Positions 41,126 through 49,945 of a DNA stretch of 64,000 nucleotides are shown one piece after another. Origin of the DNA: Paenibacillus sp. UNC499MF. GTDB lineage: Bacteria; Bacillota; Bacilli; Paenibacillales; NBRC-103111. The translations under genes were made by a program, and so were the position numbers. The stretch is from positions 325,178 through 389,177 of the forward strand of contig NZ_FNVF01000002.1 of the NCBI RefSeq assembly GCF_900107975.1, written 5' to 3'. Each line of letters begins with the position of its first letter. Within the stretch, counting starts at the first letter, position 1. Under the pieces are notes generated by a model. It was not told the origin of the DNA. It did no database searches and saw nothing but the letters and a program-made list of their open reading frames with translations.

Positions 41126-41958
41126 AGCTGTGGCTGCACGGTCTGGTCACGGCGATCCAGTTTCTTACCCGGCTGCCGCTTCCGGTACGGATCGAATGGA
41201 CACCGGCCGTTCTGCGGCGCAGCCTTGCTTTTTACCCGGTGGTCGGGATGATTTTGGGCCTGCTTCTTGCCGGTTCCGGCTGGGTGCTGGAGAAGGCGCT
41301 TCCCTCTCTGCCGGCGGCCGCGCTTCTGCTGTGCCTGTGGATCGGGCTGACGGGAGCGCTGCATCTGGACGGATTGATGGATACGGCGGACGGTCTGCTC
41401 AGCCACCGCTCCCGGGAACGGATGCTGGAAATTATGAAGGACAGCCGCGTCGGAGCCATGGGCGTCATCGTGTGTGCCGCTGTCGTGCTTCTCAAGTGGA
41501 GCGTGATGGTGCCGCTTCTGACAGGCGGCGTTCTCTCCGGAAGCTGGGTTCTGGTGCTTGTGCCGGTCTGGAGCCGGACTTTCATGGCGGCTGCCATGGC
41601 TATATGGCCGTATGCGCGGAGCGGGGGCGGTCTGGGCGGTTTTTTTGAAGGGGAAAAAAAGCCCTTCGCGCTTCTGGGGGCGGGTATCGCTTTACTTCTG
41701 AGCGCGGCAGCGGTCGCTTATTTCCGTGACTCGGGCGGGACGCTTCCCCTTAGGACTTCTTTGCATGTTCTCGAAGGGGCGGGGCCTTTATTGTGGGCGC
41801 TTATGCTGCTCGCGGTTACCTTCGCGCTGGGGGGCATCCTGGCGGCCTGGATGGCCAAAAAGCTCGGCGGGCTGACGGGGGACACCTACGGGGCTTTAAA
41901 TGAACTGCTGGAAGCGCTGCTGCTTCTTGCCGCCGCATTCGTGCTGAATGTAGCTTAA
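41101..41958 (+). CDS. cobS: Adenosylcobinamide-GDP ribazoletransferase (cobalamin synthase)
   Basis: A 285-residue membrane enzyme joining adenosylcobinamide-GDP and alpha-ribazole to finish the cobalamin loop. Family marks: AIQFLTRLPLPVRIEW, FYPVVGMILG, ALHLDGLMDTADGL with metal-binding acidic residues, MKDSRVGAMGV, and the late GLTGDTYGALNE. AGGAGG sits inside the end of cbiB before the ATG. After it comes a 172-base gap that contains a weak hairpin near 42050-42096 but no clear gene. Confidence 0.95.
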   Translation: MRNLAAELKLWLHGLVTAIQFLTRLPLPVRIEWTPAVLRRSLAFYPVVGMILGLLLAGSGWVLEKALPSLPAAALLLCLWIGLTGALHLDGLMDTADGLLSHRSRERMLEIMKDSRVGAMGVIVCAAVVLLKWSVMVPLLTGGVLSGSWVLVLVPVWSRTFMAAAMAIWPYARSGGGLGGFFEGEKKPFALLGAGIALLLSAAAVAYFRDSGGTLPLRTSLHVLEGAGPLLWALMLLAVTFALGGILAAWMAKKLGGLTGDTYGALNELLEALLLLAAAFVLNVA

Positions 41959-42130
41959 GATACGCGGGAATGGTCGAAAAGCTCTGCTGCCCCGCAAAGC
42001 CGTAAGGACGGGCGGCGGAGCAAGCGGATTTGCAGCGTGAACCTATAAAGAGGCGGGATGGATTCGTTGATCGGACTCCCGGCCTTTTTGCATATAAACG
42101 GACAGGAATTGATAAAAAAGGGGGATCACT

Positions 42131-43246
42131 ATGCTGGAGCGATACGGACACGGCGGGGATGTATGGACGGCGGAGGAGAAGTACGGGCGCGGCCGGGAAC
42201 AGTTTCTCGATTTCAGCTCGAATATGAATCCGTTCGGCCCGCCCGCGGCGGTGGAGGAAGTGCTGCGGTCAGGCTGGAAACAGATCGTGCGCTATCCCGA
42301 CCCGGCCGTCAGGGAGCTTAGAGGAAAAATTGCGGCCAAATACGGAGTTCCCGCGGAATCTGTGCTGGTGGGCAACGGGGCCGCCGAATTGATCGATCTT
42401 GCCGTGCGCGTTCTTCAGCCGGAAGTGACGGCGCTTGCCCGTCCTTCTTTCAGCGAATACGAGGATGCGGTGCTTAAAACGGAAGGCCGTATCCACGATA
42501 TTCCGCTGCGTGCGGAGCACGGCTTCCGGCTGCAAAAGGCGGATGCCGAAGAAGCGCTTAAGCGTTCGGATCTGCTTTTCCTGGGGCAGCCGAACAATCC
42601 GACGGGGAGGCTCATTCCCCGGGAACTGCTGAACGATTTGGCCGGCAGCGGGCATCCGCTCATTCTGGATGAGGCGTTTCTGGATTTCGTACCCGACGAG
42701 AAAAACGTGACGCTGCTGCGGCTTGCGGCCGAATCCAGGCATGTCGCCGTGATCCGTTCCATGACGAAGTTTTACGCGATTCCGGGAGCGCGGCTCGGTT
42801 TTATTGTCGCTCATCCGGATGTAATCGGCCGTATGTCGCGCCTGCAGGTGCCGTGGAGCGTGAATTATTTCGCCCAGCTTATCGGATGCGCCGTCCTGGA
42901 CGACGAAGCTTTTCATGCGAAAACCGTCTCCTGGCTGCAGGAAGAAAGTCCGTGGCTTGCGGCCGGACTTGCTGGCCTGGGGCTTGAGGTGACGCCGAGC
43001 GACACGAACTATATGCTGTGCGCCCTGCCGGAAGACAGCTCCATAGACGTCGCCGTTCTACAGGAAGAAATGGGCAGGCGCGGAGTTCTCATCCGGGACG
43101 CTTCGCTTTTCGAAGGGCTCGGCACGCGGTATTTCCGTACGGCGGTTAAGCTGCGGGGCGATAACGAACGTCTGCTTGAAGCCTTGTCTGAAGTATTGAA
43201 GGCGGCTCAAGCCGGAGAAATCTCACTGGAAGGGAGCAGCCGATGA
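42131..43246 (+). CDS. cobD: L-threonine-O-3-phosphate decarboxylase
   Basis: A 371-residue PLP enzyme of the HisC-like aminotransferase family. It starts LERYGHGGDVWTAEEKYG and has LDFSSNMNPFGPP, QPNNPTGR, LDEAFLDFV and the PLP lysine 213 in SMTKFYAIPGARLG. The HGGD start and FSSN(M/I)NP motif separate CobD from HisC. It makes (R)-1-amino-2-propanol phosphate, the arm that CbiB attaches. GGGG upstream is a modest ribosome site. It overlaps cobQ by four bases. Confidence 0.92.
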   Translation: MLERYGHGGDVWTAEEKYGRGREQFLDFSSNMNPFGPPAAVEEVLRSGWKQIVRYPDPAVRELRGKIAAKYGVPAESVLVGNGAAELIDLAVRVLQPEVTALARPSFSEYEDAVLKTEGRIHDIPLRAEHGFRLQKADAEEALKRSDLLFLGQPNNPTGRLIPRELLNDLAGSGHPLILDEAFLDFVPDEKNVTLLRLAAESRHVAVIRSMTKFYAIPGARLGFIVAHPDVIGRMSRLQVPWSVNYFAQLIGCAVLDDEAFHAKTVSWLQEESPWLAAGLAGLGLEVTPSDTNYMLCALPEDSSIDVAVLQEEMGRRGVLIRDASLFEGLGTRYFRTAVKLRGDNERLLEALSEVLKAAQAGEISLEGSSR

Positions 43247-44925
43247 ACATGCGGAATTCCATATTTGTAAAAGGCCCCGGCGGTACGGCCACGGCTTACC
43301 GCAGCGGGAATCAGCCGGCGCACGGCCTGGAAAATACGGCCGGGATGCCGGCCAAAACCCTTATGGTACAGGGGACCGCTTCGGATGTCGGCAAAAGCAT
43401 TTTAACGGCTGCTTTGTGCCGTATATTCGTGCAGGACGGCCTCCGTGTGGCGCCTTTCAAGTCGCAGAACATGTCGCTGAACTCCTATGTGACGCCGGAC
43501 GGCAAAGAAATCGGGCGGGCCCAAGGAGTACAAGCCGATGCATGCCGTATACCGGCCACAACGGATATGAATCCGATTTTGCTGAAGCCGTCCCAGGATA
43601 TGCGCTCCCAGGTAGTGGTGCACGGCAAGCCATATCAAGATATGGACGCGCGTGCCTACCGCGAATCTTATCTGCCTCTGGCGGAGAAGGTCGTAAGGGA
43701 CGCGCTGGCCCGGCTGCGGGGGACGGTTGACCTCGTTGTGCTCGAAGGAGCGGGAAGCCCGGCGGAAATCAACCTGAAGGACCGGGATATCGTAAACATG
43801 CGGATGGCCAAGTGGGCCGACGCTCCCGTGATTTTGGTGGCGGACATCGATCGGGGCGGGGTGTTCGCGTCCATCGTCGGCACGCTGGAGCTGCTGGAGC
43901 CGGAAGAGCGGGACCGGGTAAAGGGATTTGTCATCAACAAATTCCGGGGCGACGTCAGCCTGCTGAAGCCGGGACTGGACTGGCTGGAGGAGCGGACGGG
44001 AAAGCCCGTTCTCGGCGTGGTCCCTTATTATCCCAAGCTTGGGATTGAAGACGAGGATTCCGCTTCGCTGGATTCCAAAAGAAGGCTGGCCCCGGCTCCG
44101 GCGGGCCGGCAGGAGGAGCAGCGGCCGGATGTGCTGGATATCGCGGTCGTCCGGCTGCCCCGGATTTCCAACTTCACGGATATCGATCCGCTGCACGAAG
44201 AGCCGGACGTGTCCGTGCGTTATGTCGGCAGTGCCGGCGAATGGGGGAGTCCGGATATCGTCGTTGTGCCGGGAAGTAAAAATACGATGAGCGACCTTCT
44301 TTTCCTGCGGGAAAGCGGTCTGGCGGATCAAATCGTCCGCCATGCGGCCAGCGGAGGCCGGGTTGCCGGGATATGCGGAGGATACCAGATGCTGGGTGCT
44401 TCGCTTTCGGACCCGCTCGGAACGGAATCCGATTACAGGGGGGACCGGGAAGGACTGGGCCTTCTGCCGGTGGCGACCGAATTTACGCCGGAGAAAAAGA
44501 CGGTCCGTGCCGAAGGAAGCTGCGGACTCTTTTTTCAAAAGCCGGACCTGCCTGTGGACGGCTACGAAATTCATATGGGCGTAACGAGGATGACGGACGA
44601 ATCGTCGGAGCGGCCTTTTCGCCTGCGCGCTTCCCTGCCGGGTTCCGGGGATGAAGGCGGTTCGGAGGGCGGCTTGCATCCCGAAGGAGCCTCGGCTTTC
44701 GAGGGACGGGTCTGGGGAACGTATCTGCACGGCATTCTGCATAATGACGATTTCCGCAGATGCTGGCTGAACGGCGCCCGTCAAAGCAAGGGGTGGGAAG
44801 TCCTTCCCGCCGAGCTTCGCTTCCGGGAAAAACGGGAGGAAGCGTTCGACCGGCTCGCGGATCACGTTCGCAGCCATATCGATATGGATCTTTTGTATGA
44901 GATTGCGGGATTAACTCGCGAATAA
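43243..44925 (+). CDS. cobQ: Cobyric acid synthase
   Basis: A 560-residue glutamine amidotransferase that amidates four side chains of the corrin (CbiP in anaerobic naming). The N-terminal DethioB-synthetase-like domain has MVQGTASDVGKSILTAAL, PFKSQNMSLNSYVTPDG and DIDRGGVFASIVGTL. The C-terminal GATase domain has VVVPGSKNTMSDL, GICGGYQMLG with the catalytic Cys, and YEIHMGVTR with WGTYLHG(I/L). A 35-residue N-terminal extension before the P-loop and Gly/Glu-rich inserts (about 275-300 and 465-490) are unusual. Confidence 0.95.
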   Translation: MNMRNSIFVKGPGGTATAYRSGNQPAHGLENTAGMPAKTLMVQGTASDVGKSILTAALCRIFVQDGLRVAPFKSQNMSLNSYVTPDGKEIGRAQGVQADACRIPATTDMNPILLKPSQDMRSQVVVHGKPYQDMDARAYRESYLPLAEKVVRDALARLRGTVDLVVLEGAGSPAEINLKDRDIVNMRMAKWADAPVILVADIDRGGVFASIVGTLELLEPEERDRVKGFVINKFRGDVSLLKPGLDWLEERTGKPVLGVVPYYPKLGIEDEDSASLDSKRRLAPAPAGRQEEQRPDVLDIAVVRLPRISNFTDIDPLHEEPDVSVRYVGSAGEWGSPDIVVVPGSKNTMSDLLFLRESGLADQIVRHAASGGRVAGICGGYQMLGASLSDPLGTESDYRGDREGLGLLPVATEFTPEKKTVRAEGSCGLFFQKPDLPVDGYEIHMGVTRMTDESSERPFRLRASLPGSGDEGGSEGGLHPEGASAFEGRVWGTYLHGILHNDDFRRCWLNGARQSKGWEVLPAELRFREKREEAFDRLADHVRSHIDMDLLYEIAGLTRE

Positions 44926-45108
44926 AAGCGTCCGGACGTGTTTCCGGTAGAACGTTGATGATCCCATGGAATCCATTTGCACTGCCTGTCCGGGAAAGCT
45001 ATGATAAGAAAAAGAGCCTTTCGGAGCTATGAAGCGGACGGGCGGGGTTAATTTTTTATCGTGAATAATATTGAAGAAAGAAATTTGGCGTGAGCGGGAG
45101 GAATACAA

Positions 45109-45678
45109 GTGAAAATTTATACGAGAACCGGAGACGCCGGCAAAACGGGCGTCATCGGCGGACGTGTCGATAAAGACGACGAACGGGTAGAAGCGTACGG
45201 AACGGTAGACGAACTGAACTGTTATCTGGGGCAGGCCATGAGTTTCATGGACCCGGAGAAGTTTGCCGATCTGCTGGAAGATCTGCTTACGGTCCAGCAT
45301 GAGCTGTTTGACTGCGGATCGGACTTGGCTCTGCTTAAAACGGAACTGCGGCCTTTTAAAGTGACGGCTGAAATGGTCGACAATCTGGAGACGTGGATCG
45401 ATAAATACGATGCCGAGACGCCCGATATTACAAGGTTCATTCTGCCGGGGGGCAGCCGGAGCTCTGCTGCGCTTCACATCTGCCGGACCGTTTGCCGCCG
45501 TGCCGAAAGGCGCGTCGTGACGCTGGCCCGCACCCAGGAAATCAATGTGGAGGTACGCCGTTACCTCAACCGTCTGTCGGATCTTTTCTTCACGATTGCC
45601 CGTACGGCCAACTTCCGGGAAGGTCAGACGGACGTGGAATACGTCCGCAGCGCCGAGGTGTTCCGACGGAAAAAATGA
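45109..45678 (+). CDS. Cob(I)alamin adenosyltransferase, PduO type
   Basis: A 189-residue enzyme adding the 5'-deoxyadenosyl group to cob(I)alamin or cobinamide. The N-terminal TRTGDAGKTGVIGG (5-18) binds ATP. The signature FILPGGSRSSAALHICRTVC and RRAERRV, with a C-terminal YLNRLSDLFF, is typical of PduO/MMAB. GTG at 45109 has GGAGG upstream. It is 183 bases behind cobQ and may have its own promoter; the pseudouridine synthase gene overlaps its end. Confidence 0.95.
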   Translation: MKIYTRTGDAGKTGVIGGRVDKDDERVEAYGTVDELNCYLGQAMSFMDPEKFADLLEDLLTVQHELFDCGSDLALLKTELRPFKVTAEMVDNLETWIDKYDAETPDITRFILPGGSRSSAALHICRTVCRRAERRVVTLARTQEINVEVRRYLNRLSDLFFTIARTANFREGQTDVEYVRSAEVFRRKK

Positions 45679-46721
45679 TGAATTATTACAGTCCTTTAAC
45701 GTATGTGGTCCCTCCCGACGAGGAGGGCTTTTATCTGAAAACGATTTTGCAAAACCGGATGGGCCTCTCGCGTAAACTGCTCTCCAGACTCAAACTGACG
45801 GAACAGGGGATCACCGTCAACGGCAACCGTGAATACATCAGCATTAAAGTGAAGAGCGGAGATGTGATTGAAATCCGGATGCAGGAGGAAGAGTCGGAGG
45901 ATATTTTGCCCCAGGATCTTCCCCTTGAAATTTTATTCGAAGACGAGCATCTGCTCATCGTGAATAAAGAATCCGGAATGATCGTGCACCCGACGCACGG
46001 TCATTATTTGAACACGGTGGCCAACGCCGCCGTGCATCACTGGAAGGAGCGGGGCGAGAACGTCCGCTTCCGGCCGGTTCACCGGCTCGATCAGGAAACC
46101 TCGGGCGTGCTTGCGATTGCCAAAAATCCGTATGTACACCAGCAGATTTCGGAGCAGATGATCGCTCACAGCATAACGAAGGAGTATCTGGCTATCGTAC
46201 ATGGCACGGTAGCGGAAGAACGGGGTACGATCGACGCCCCGATCGACCGCGACCCCGAACAGCCGCACATCCGTATCGTGACGCCGTCCGGCTACCGTGC
46301 CGTCACTCATTATGAGGTGGTGCGCCGCTATGACGGCATCACTCTGGTGCGGCTGATGCTGGAAACCGGGCGGACGCATCAAATCCGCGTCCATATGAAG
46401 CACCTCGGGCATCCGCTCCTCGGTGACAAGATGTACGGCCCGGAGGCGGACTCCCTGGAACGTGCGGGTGACGGCAGCCTCGCGGGAGAGGCCGCGACCG
46501 CTGAAGCAGCAGGTGCGCGTGGAGCCGCCGGGGAAGCCGCGCATGAAGACGCCGGAGCGGACTGTGCCGCCGGAATCCCGGCGCAATCCGCTCCGGAGCT
46601 CGCCCGGCAGGCGCTGCACGCGTACCGGCTTGGCTTTGTCCACCCGGGCACGCGGGAGCGGGTGGAGTTCACCGCTCCGCTGCCGGCGGACATGCAGGCG
46701 GTTCTCGACGCCTGCGAGTAG
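45675..46721 (+). CDS. RluA-family pseudouridine synthase with a low-complexity insert
   Basis: A 348-residue enzyme of the RluA/RluC/RluD group. An S4-like N-terminal part (about 20-75: LSRKLLSRLKLTEQGITVNG) precedes the catalytic domain with HRLDQETSGVL (catalytic Asp139), the LEATGRTHQIRVH-like stretch and HPLLGD. Residues about 258-308 are an Ala/Gly/Glu-rich insert just before the last conserved block (ALHAYRLGFVHP), absent from typical members. The ATG at 45675 or 45678 overlaps the adenosyltransferase stop. The exact RNA target is unknown. Confidence 0.9.
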   Translation: MMNYYSPLTYVVPPDEEGFYLKTILQNRMGLSRKLLSRLKLTEQGITVNGNREYISIKVKSGDVIEIRMQEEESEDILPQDLPLEILFEDEHLLIVNKESGMIVHPTHGHYLNTVANAAVHHWKERGENVRFRPVHRLDQETSGVLAIAKNPYVHQQISEQMIAHSITKEYLAIVHGTVAEERGTIDAPIDRDPEQPHIRIVTPSGYRAVTHYEVVRRYDGITLVRLMLETGRTHQIRVHMKHLGHPLLGDKMYGPEADSLERAGDGSLAGEAATAEAAGARGAAGEAAHEDAGADCAAGIPAQSAPELARQALHAYRLGFVHPGTRERVEFTAPLPADMQAVLDACE

Positions 46722-47146
46722 GCTATCCGCGCCAAGCCGGCTATACGGTCTGCGGCGGGATTGCGCCGTGACACACAGCCGGCCGCCGGTGCCCGGGCGC
46801 TCGACGGCATGGGGGCTTGCGGATGAACGGCATGCAGAAGCAGGCTTACCGCAGCCTATCCCCGCGCTTTGCCCGCTGTTTAACCGCAAGCGCCCGCCGG
46901 GCGCGGCGGCCTTGTGGAACTTTTCCGGCCGCCCTGCGTATAAAAGCATGCGGCAAGCCAGGCCGAGATTTTTTAAAACCAGCCTCCCCGCCGCTTCGGC
47001 AGGAGGTTTTTTCGAATACGTGAATCACAGTCAGACCGGGGTTCGACCGGCTGCCGCGCAGTGCCTCAGCGATCGCCGGGAATTCGTAGGAAATGGAAAG
47101 TAATCAGCTCAACCACCAAATGTTCCATGAAAGGAAGTCTCGTCTT
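46722..47146 (+). other. Gene-free GC-rich stretch with a terminator at 46983-47012
   Basis: No convincing gene. CCTCC..GCC / GGC..GGAGG at 46983-47006 followed by six T residues is a good intrinsic terminator, probably ending the cob/pseudouridine synthase transcript. The rest shows only GC-rich noncoding text. Confidence 0.7.
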
Positions 47147-47503
47147 ATGTCCGTAACGATTTATGAATACAGCAAATGCAGCACATGCCGCAATGCCCTG
47201 AAATGGCTGCGCGCCAAAGGGCTCGATCCGGTAACCGTTCCGATTGTGGAGAAGCCTCCGACCGCAGAAGAAATCCGCGTTCTTGTCCGCAACAGCGGCC
47301 TTGAGCTCAAAAAGTTTTTTAATACGAGCGGAGAGGTGTACAAAGAGCTTGCACTTAAGGACAAGCTGGGAAGTATGACGGAGGACGAACAGCTTGCCCT
47401 GCTCGCATCCAACGGCAAATTGCTCAAAAGGCCGATCGTAACGGACGGCAGCAAGGTTACCGTTGGTTTTAAGGAAGCCGACTTTGAGAAGGCATGGGGG
47501 TAA
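47147..47503 (+). CDS. ArsC/Spx-family thioredoxin-fold protein (YusI-like)
   Basis: A 118-residue protein with CSTC at residues 11-14 in EYSKCSTCRNALKWL, then the ArsC-fold features LRNSG-like RVLVRNSGLELKKFFNTSG and LLKRPIVTDG with cis-Pro. Length and motifs fit YusI, MgsR or ArsC-like members rather than Spx itself, which lacks the tail seen here. It could be a redox reductase or an RNA-polymerase-binding regulator; YusI-type is the best guess. GGAAG lies nine bases before the ATG. Confidence 0.85.
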   Translation: MSVTIYEYSKCSTCRNALKWLRAKGLDPVTVPIVEKPPTAEEIRVLVRNSGLELKKFFNTSGEVYKELALKDKLGSMTEDEQLALLASNGKLLKRPIVTDGSKVTVGFKEADFEKAWG

Positions 47504-47551
47504 CGGAGGCGTCCCGCGGGGGTCGTCCGTTTCCTGAAAGGGGTGAAGGAA

Positions 47552-48625
47552 TTGCCGGAAAATCAATCGTCCAAATCCACTAAAAAAAATCCGCTCTGGG
47601 TTCTTGGTGCCATCGGTGCTTTTCTTCTAAAATTCGGAAAGTTCGGAAAATTCGGAGCGACAATCATTTCAATCGCCATTACGATTGCCAGTTATGCGAT
47701 CATCGCTCCGCTGCCGTTTGCTATCGGTCTGGTAGCGATGATTTTTATCCATGAAATCGGTCACGTCCTAGCGGCCAAGAAAAAAGGGCTTCCGGTCACG
47801 GCACCTCTTTTTATTCCGTTTCTGGGTGCGCTGATCAGCATGAAACGAAATCCGAGGGATGCCGTTACGGAAGCGTATATCGCTTACGGCGGGCCGCTGC
47901 TCGGAACGATCGGGGCTACGGCGACTTTTGCCCTGGGTGTGTACGCCGACTCCAACCTGCTCATTTCAATCGCGTATACCGGATTTTTTCTGAATCTGAT
48001 CAACCTCCTTCCGATCCATCCGCTGGACGGGGGACGTATCTCGACCGCCGTGACCCGATGGCTGTGGCTGGTCGGTCTGATCGGCGGACTGGCCGTTATC
48101 CTTTACTTGCGAAGCTTCCTGTTCCTGATCATCTGGGCTTTATTCGCCTGGGATTTATACAAAAAATTCGTCAAATTCCGCGACAAGCCTCAGCTTATGC
48201 ATTTCCAGCCGCGTTTTGACATGACGGCCCACCATTTGCTGGCGCACGGGTATATGATTCCGGGAGAGGATCACCGCCGTGATCTTGCTTTTACGACCTA
48301 CTCCGAACTGAGCGGGGATGAGGCAGGTGTGCAGATGGTCCATACCTCCTGGGACGCGATCGAGTTTGAAACGAAATTCGCCCTGCCCCGGCAGGCAGTG
48401 GTTCACCGTGTCCAGGTGGTGAAAATCGAACGGGTAACGCGGGAAGACGGCCTGCACCTGGTTCTGCACTTCGACGTCGAACTGGAGCCGTTTGAAAACG
48501 ACGCTTATTACGAGGTTCCCGCGGCTACACGCTGGAAGTTCGGCGCCGCTTACTTCGCCCTTGCCGTCTACCTGCTGGCTATGATGAACTGGGTGCATCG
48601 GGTACTGCCCGCGGCGGCTTATTAA
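47552..48625 (+). CDS. Site-2-protease-like zinc metalloprotease (M50 family)
   Basis: A 357-residue membrane protein. Zinc ligands appear as HEIGH (67-71) in a membrane helix and NLLPIHPLDGG (about 151-161) in a later helix, the two S2P hallmarks. After about five helices a soluble region of roughly 150 residues follows and a last hydrophobic helix near the C-terminus, which is longer than the simplest S2P members. No PDZ domain is evident. TTG at 47552 has AAAGGGG eight bases upstream; GTG at 47543 is too close to that site. Substrates are unknown. Confidence 0.88.
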   Translation: MPENQSSKSTKKNPLWVLGAIGAFLLKFGKFGKFGATIISIAITIASYAIIAPLPFAIGLVAMIFIHEIGHVLAAKKKGLPVTAPLFIPFLGALISMKRNPRDAVTEAYIAYGGPLLGTIGATATFALGVYADSNLLISIAYTGFFLNLINLLPIHPLDGGRISTAVTRWLWLVGLIGGLAVILYLRSFLFLIIWALFAWDLYKKFVKFRDKPQLMHFQPRFDMTAHHLLAHGYMIPGEDHRRDLAFTTYSELSGDEAGVQMVHTSWDAIEFETKFALPRQAVVHRVQVVKIERVTREDGLHLVLHFDVELEPFENDAYYEVPAATRWKFGAAYFALAVYLLAMMNWVHRVLPAAAY

Positions 48626-48655
48626 ACAGTACGATTCAAGGGGGAAACGAAGCGG

Positions 48656-49837
48656 ATGAAAGCATACGGCTCGACAAGATTAGATAGTCTGGGATCGGCT
48701 ATTTTCGCCGAAGTCGCCCAGTGGAGAAGGGAGGCGGAAGAGCGCGGCGTCGATGTCATCGACCTTGGAATCGGAAGTCCCGACCTTCCGCCTTCTCCGC
48801 GTGTCATCGAAGCTTTGGCGGAGGCCGTGAGAAATCCGCAAGCCTACGGATATCCGGGCTCAGAAGGAACGCCCGAATTCCGCAGGGCGGCCGCGGGCTG
48901 GATGCACCGGCGGTTCGGGGTCACGCTTGACCCGCAGCGCGAGGTGCTGGCCTTGATGGGCTCGCAGGACGGTTTGGCCCATCTGGCCATGGCCCTGTGC
49001 AATCCCGGGGATACGGCGCTCGTGCCGGATCCCGGCTATCCCATCTATGCCGCCAGTCTCGTTCTGGCCGGCGTTGAACCCGTTCGGATGCCCCTGAGGG
49101 AATCGAACGGGTTTCTTCCGCAGCTGGAGAACATCCCGCCGGAAACGGCGGAGAAGGCTTCCTTCCTGCTGCTGAGCTATCCCGGGAATCCGATTCCAGA
49201 AGCGGCGGACCGGGCTTTTTACGAGAAAGCGCTTGCCTTCGCCGAGCGTTACGGTCTTCTGATCGTGCACGATCTGGCTTATTCGGAGCTGGCCTTTGAC
49301 GGCTACAAACCGATGAGTATTCTGGAGCTGGAAGGCGCGGAGAAGAGGGCGGTGGAATTTCATTCCTTGTCCAAAAGCTTCAACATGGCAGGCTGCCGGA
49401 TCGCCTTTCTGGCCGGTAATGCCGAAGCGGTGGACGCTTTGCGCCGGTTGAAGGCCAACATCGACTACGGTGTCTTCCTACCTGTCCAGCAGGCGGCCGT
49501 CGTGGCTCTGGAGGAGGAAACATCGTTTCCGGCTGCCATTTCAGCGGTGTACGAACGTAGACGGGATGTGCTCGTGGACGGTCTGCGCCGGATCGGCTGG
49601 CAGGTTTCCCGGCCTAAAGCGACGATGTTCGTCTGGGCCAGAATTCCGCAAGGCTGGACTTCCCGACATATTTCTCGGGAAATATTAGAGCGTGCGGGGG
49701 TAGCGATGATCCCCGGAGACGCCTTCGGGGCAGAGGGAGAAGGCTATGTACGGATAGCGCTGGTCCAGCCGGAAGAACGTCTTCAAGAAGCCGTGTCTAG
49801 AATCGGCGAAATATGGCGATCCATTAGCGAAAGATAG
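48656..49837 (+). CDS. Class I aminotransferase (DapL/YugH-like)
   Basis: A 393-residue PLP enzyme. IDLGIGSPDLPPSP, YGYPGSEGTPEFRRA, DPGYPIYAA, SYPGNP, HDLAYSELAFDG and the PLP lysine 240 in HSLSKSFNMAGCRIAF place it with LL-diaminopimelate- and succinyldiaminopimelate-type aminotransferases. The substrate is uncertain. GGGGG lies upstream of the ATG. The DGQHR pair follows on the same strand after 108 AT-rich bases that may hold their promoter. Confidence 0.9.
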   Translation: MKAYGSTRLDSLGSAIFAEVAQWRREAEERGVDVIDLGIGSPDLPPSPRVIEALAEAVRNPQAYGYPGSEGTPEFRRAAAGWMHRRFGVTLDPQREVLALMGSQDGLAHLAMALCNPGDTALVPDPGYPIYAASLVLAGVEPVRMPLRESNGFLPQLENIPPETAEKASFLLLSYPGNPIPEAADRAFYEKALAFAERYGLLIVHDLAYSELAFDGYKPMSILELEGAEKRAVEFHSLSKSFNMAGCRIAFLAGNAEAVDALRRLKANIDYGVFLPVQQAAVVALEEETSFPAAISAVYERRRDVLVDGLRRIGWQVSRPKATMFVWARIPQGWTSRHISREILERAGVAMIPGDAFGAEGEGYVRIALVQPEERLQEAVSRIGEIWRSISER

Positions 49838-49945
49838 AAAACTACATAAAATTTCCAATCAACCCGTTTTAAAGAAGGAAAAAATGCCAAGAATGAGTAA
49901 AGTAATAGAGATCCCTCTATGAAACAGGGTTGAAAGGAGTTAATT

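Noticed and set aside
46817-47023. Arg/Ala-rich short frame behind the pseudouridine synthase gene
   Set aside because: It runs through an intrinsic terminator at 46983-47012 and has GC-rich composition without protein-like features.
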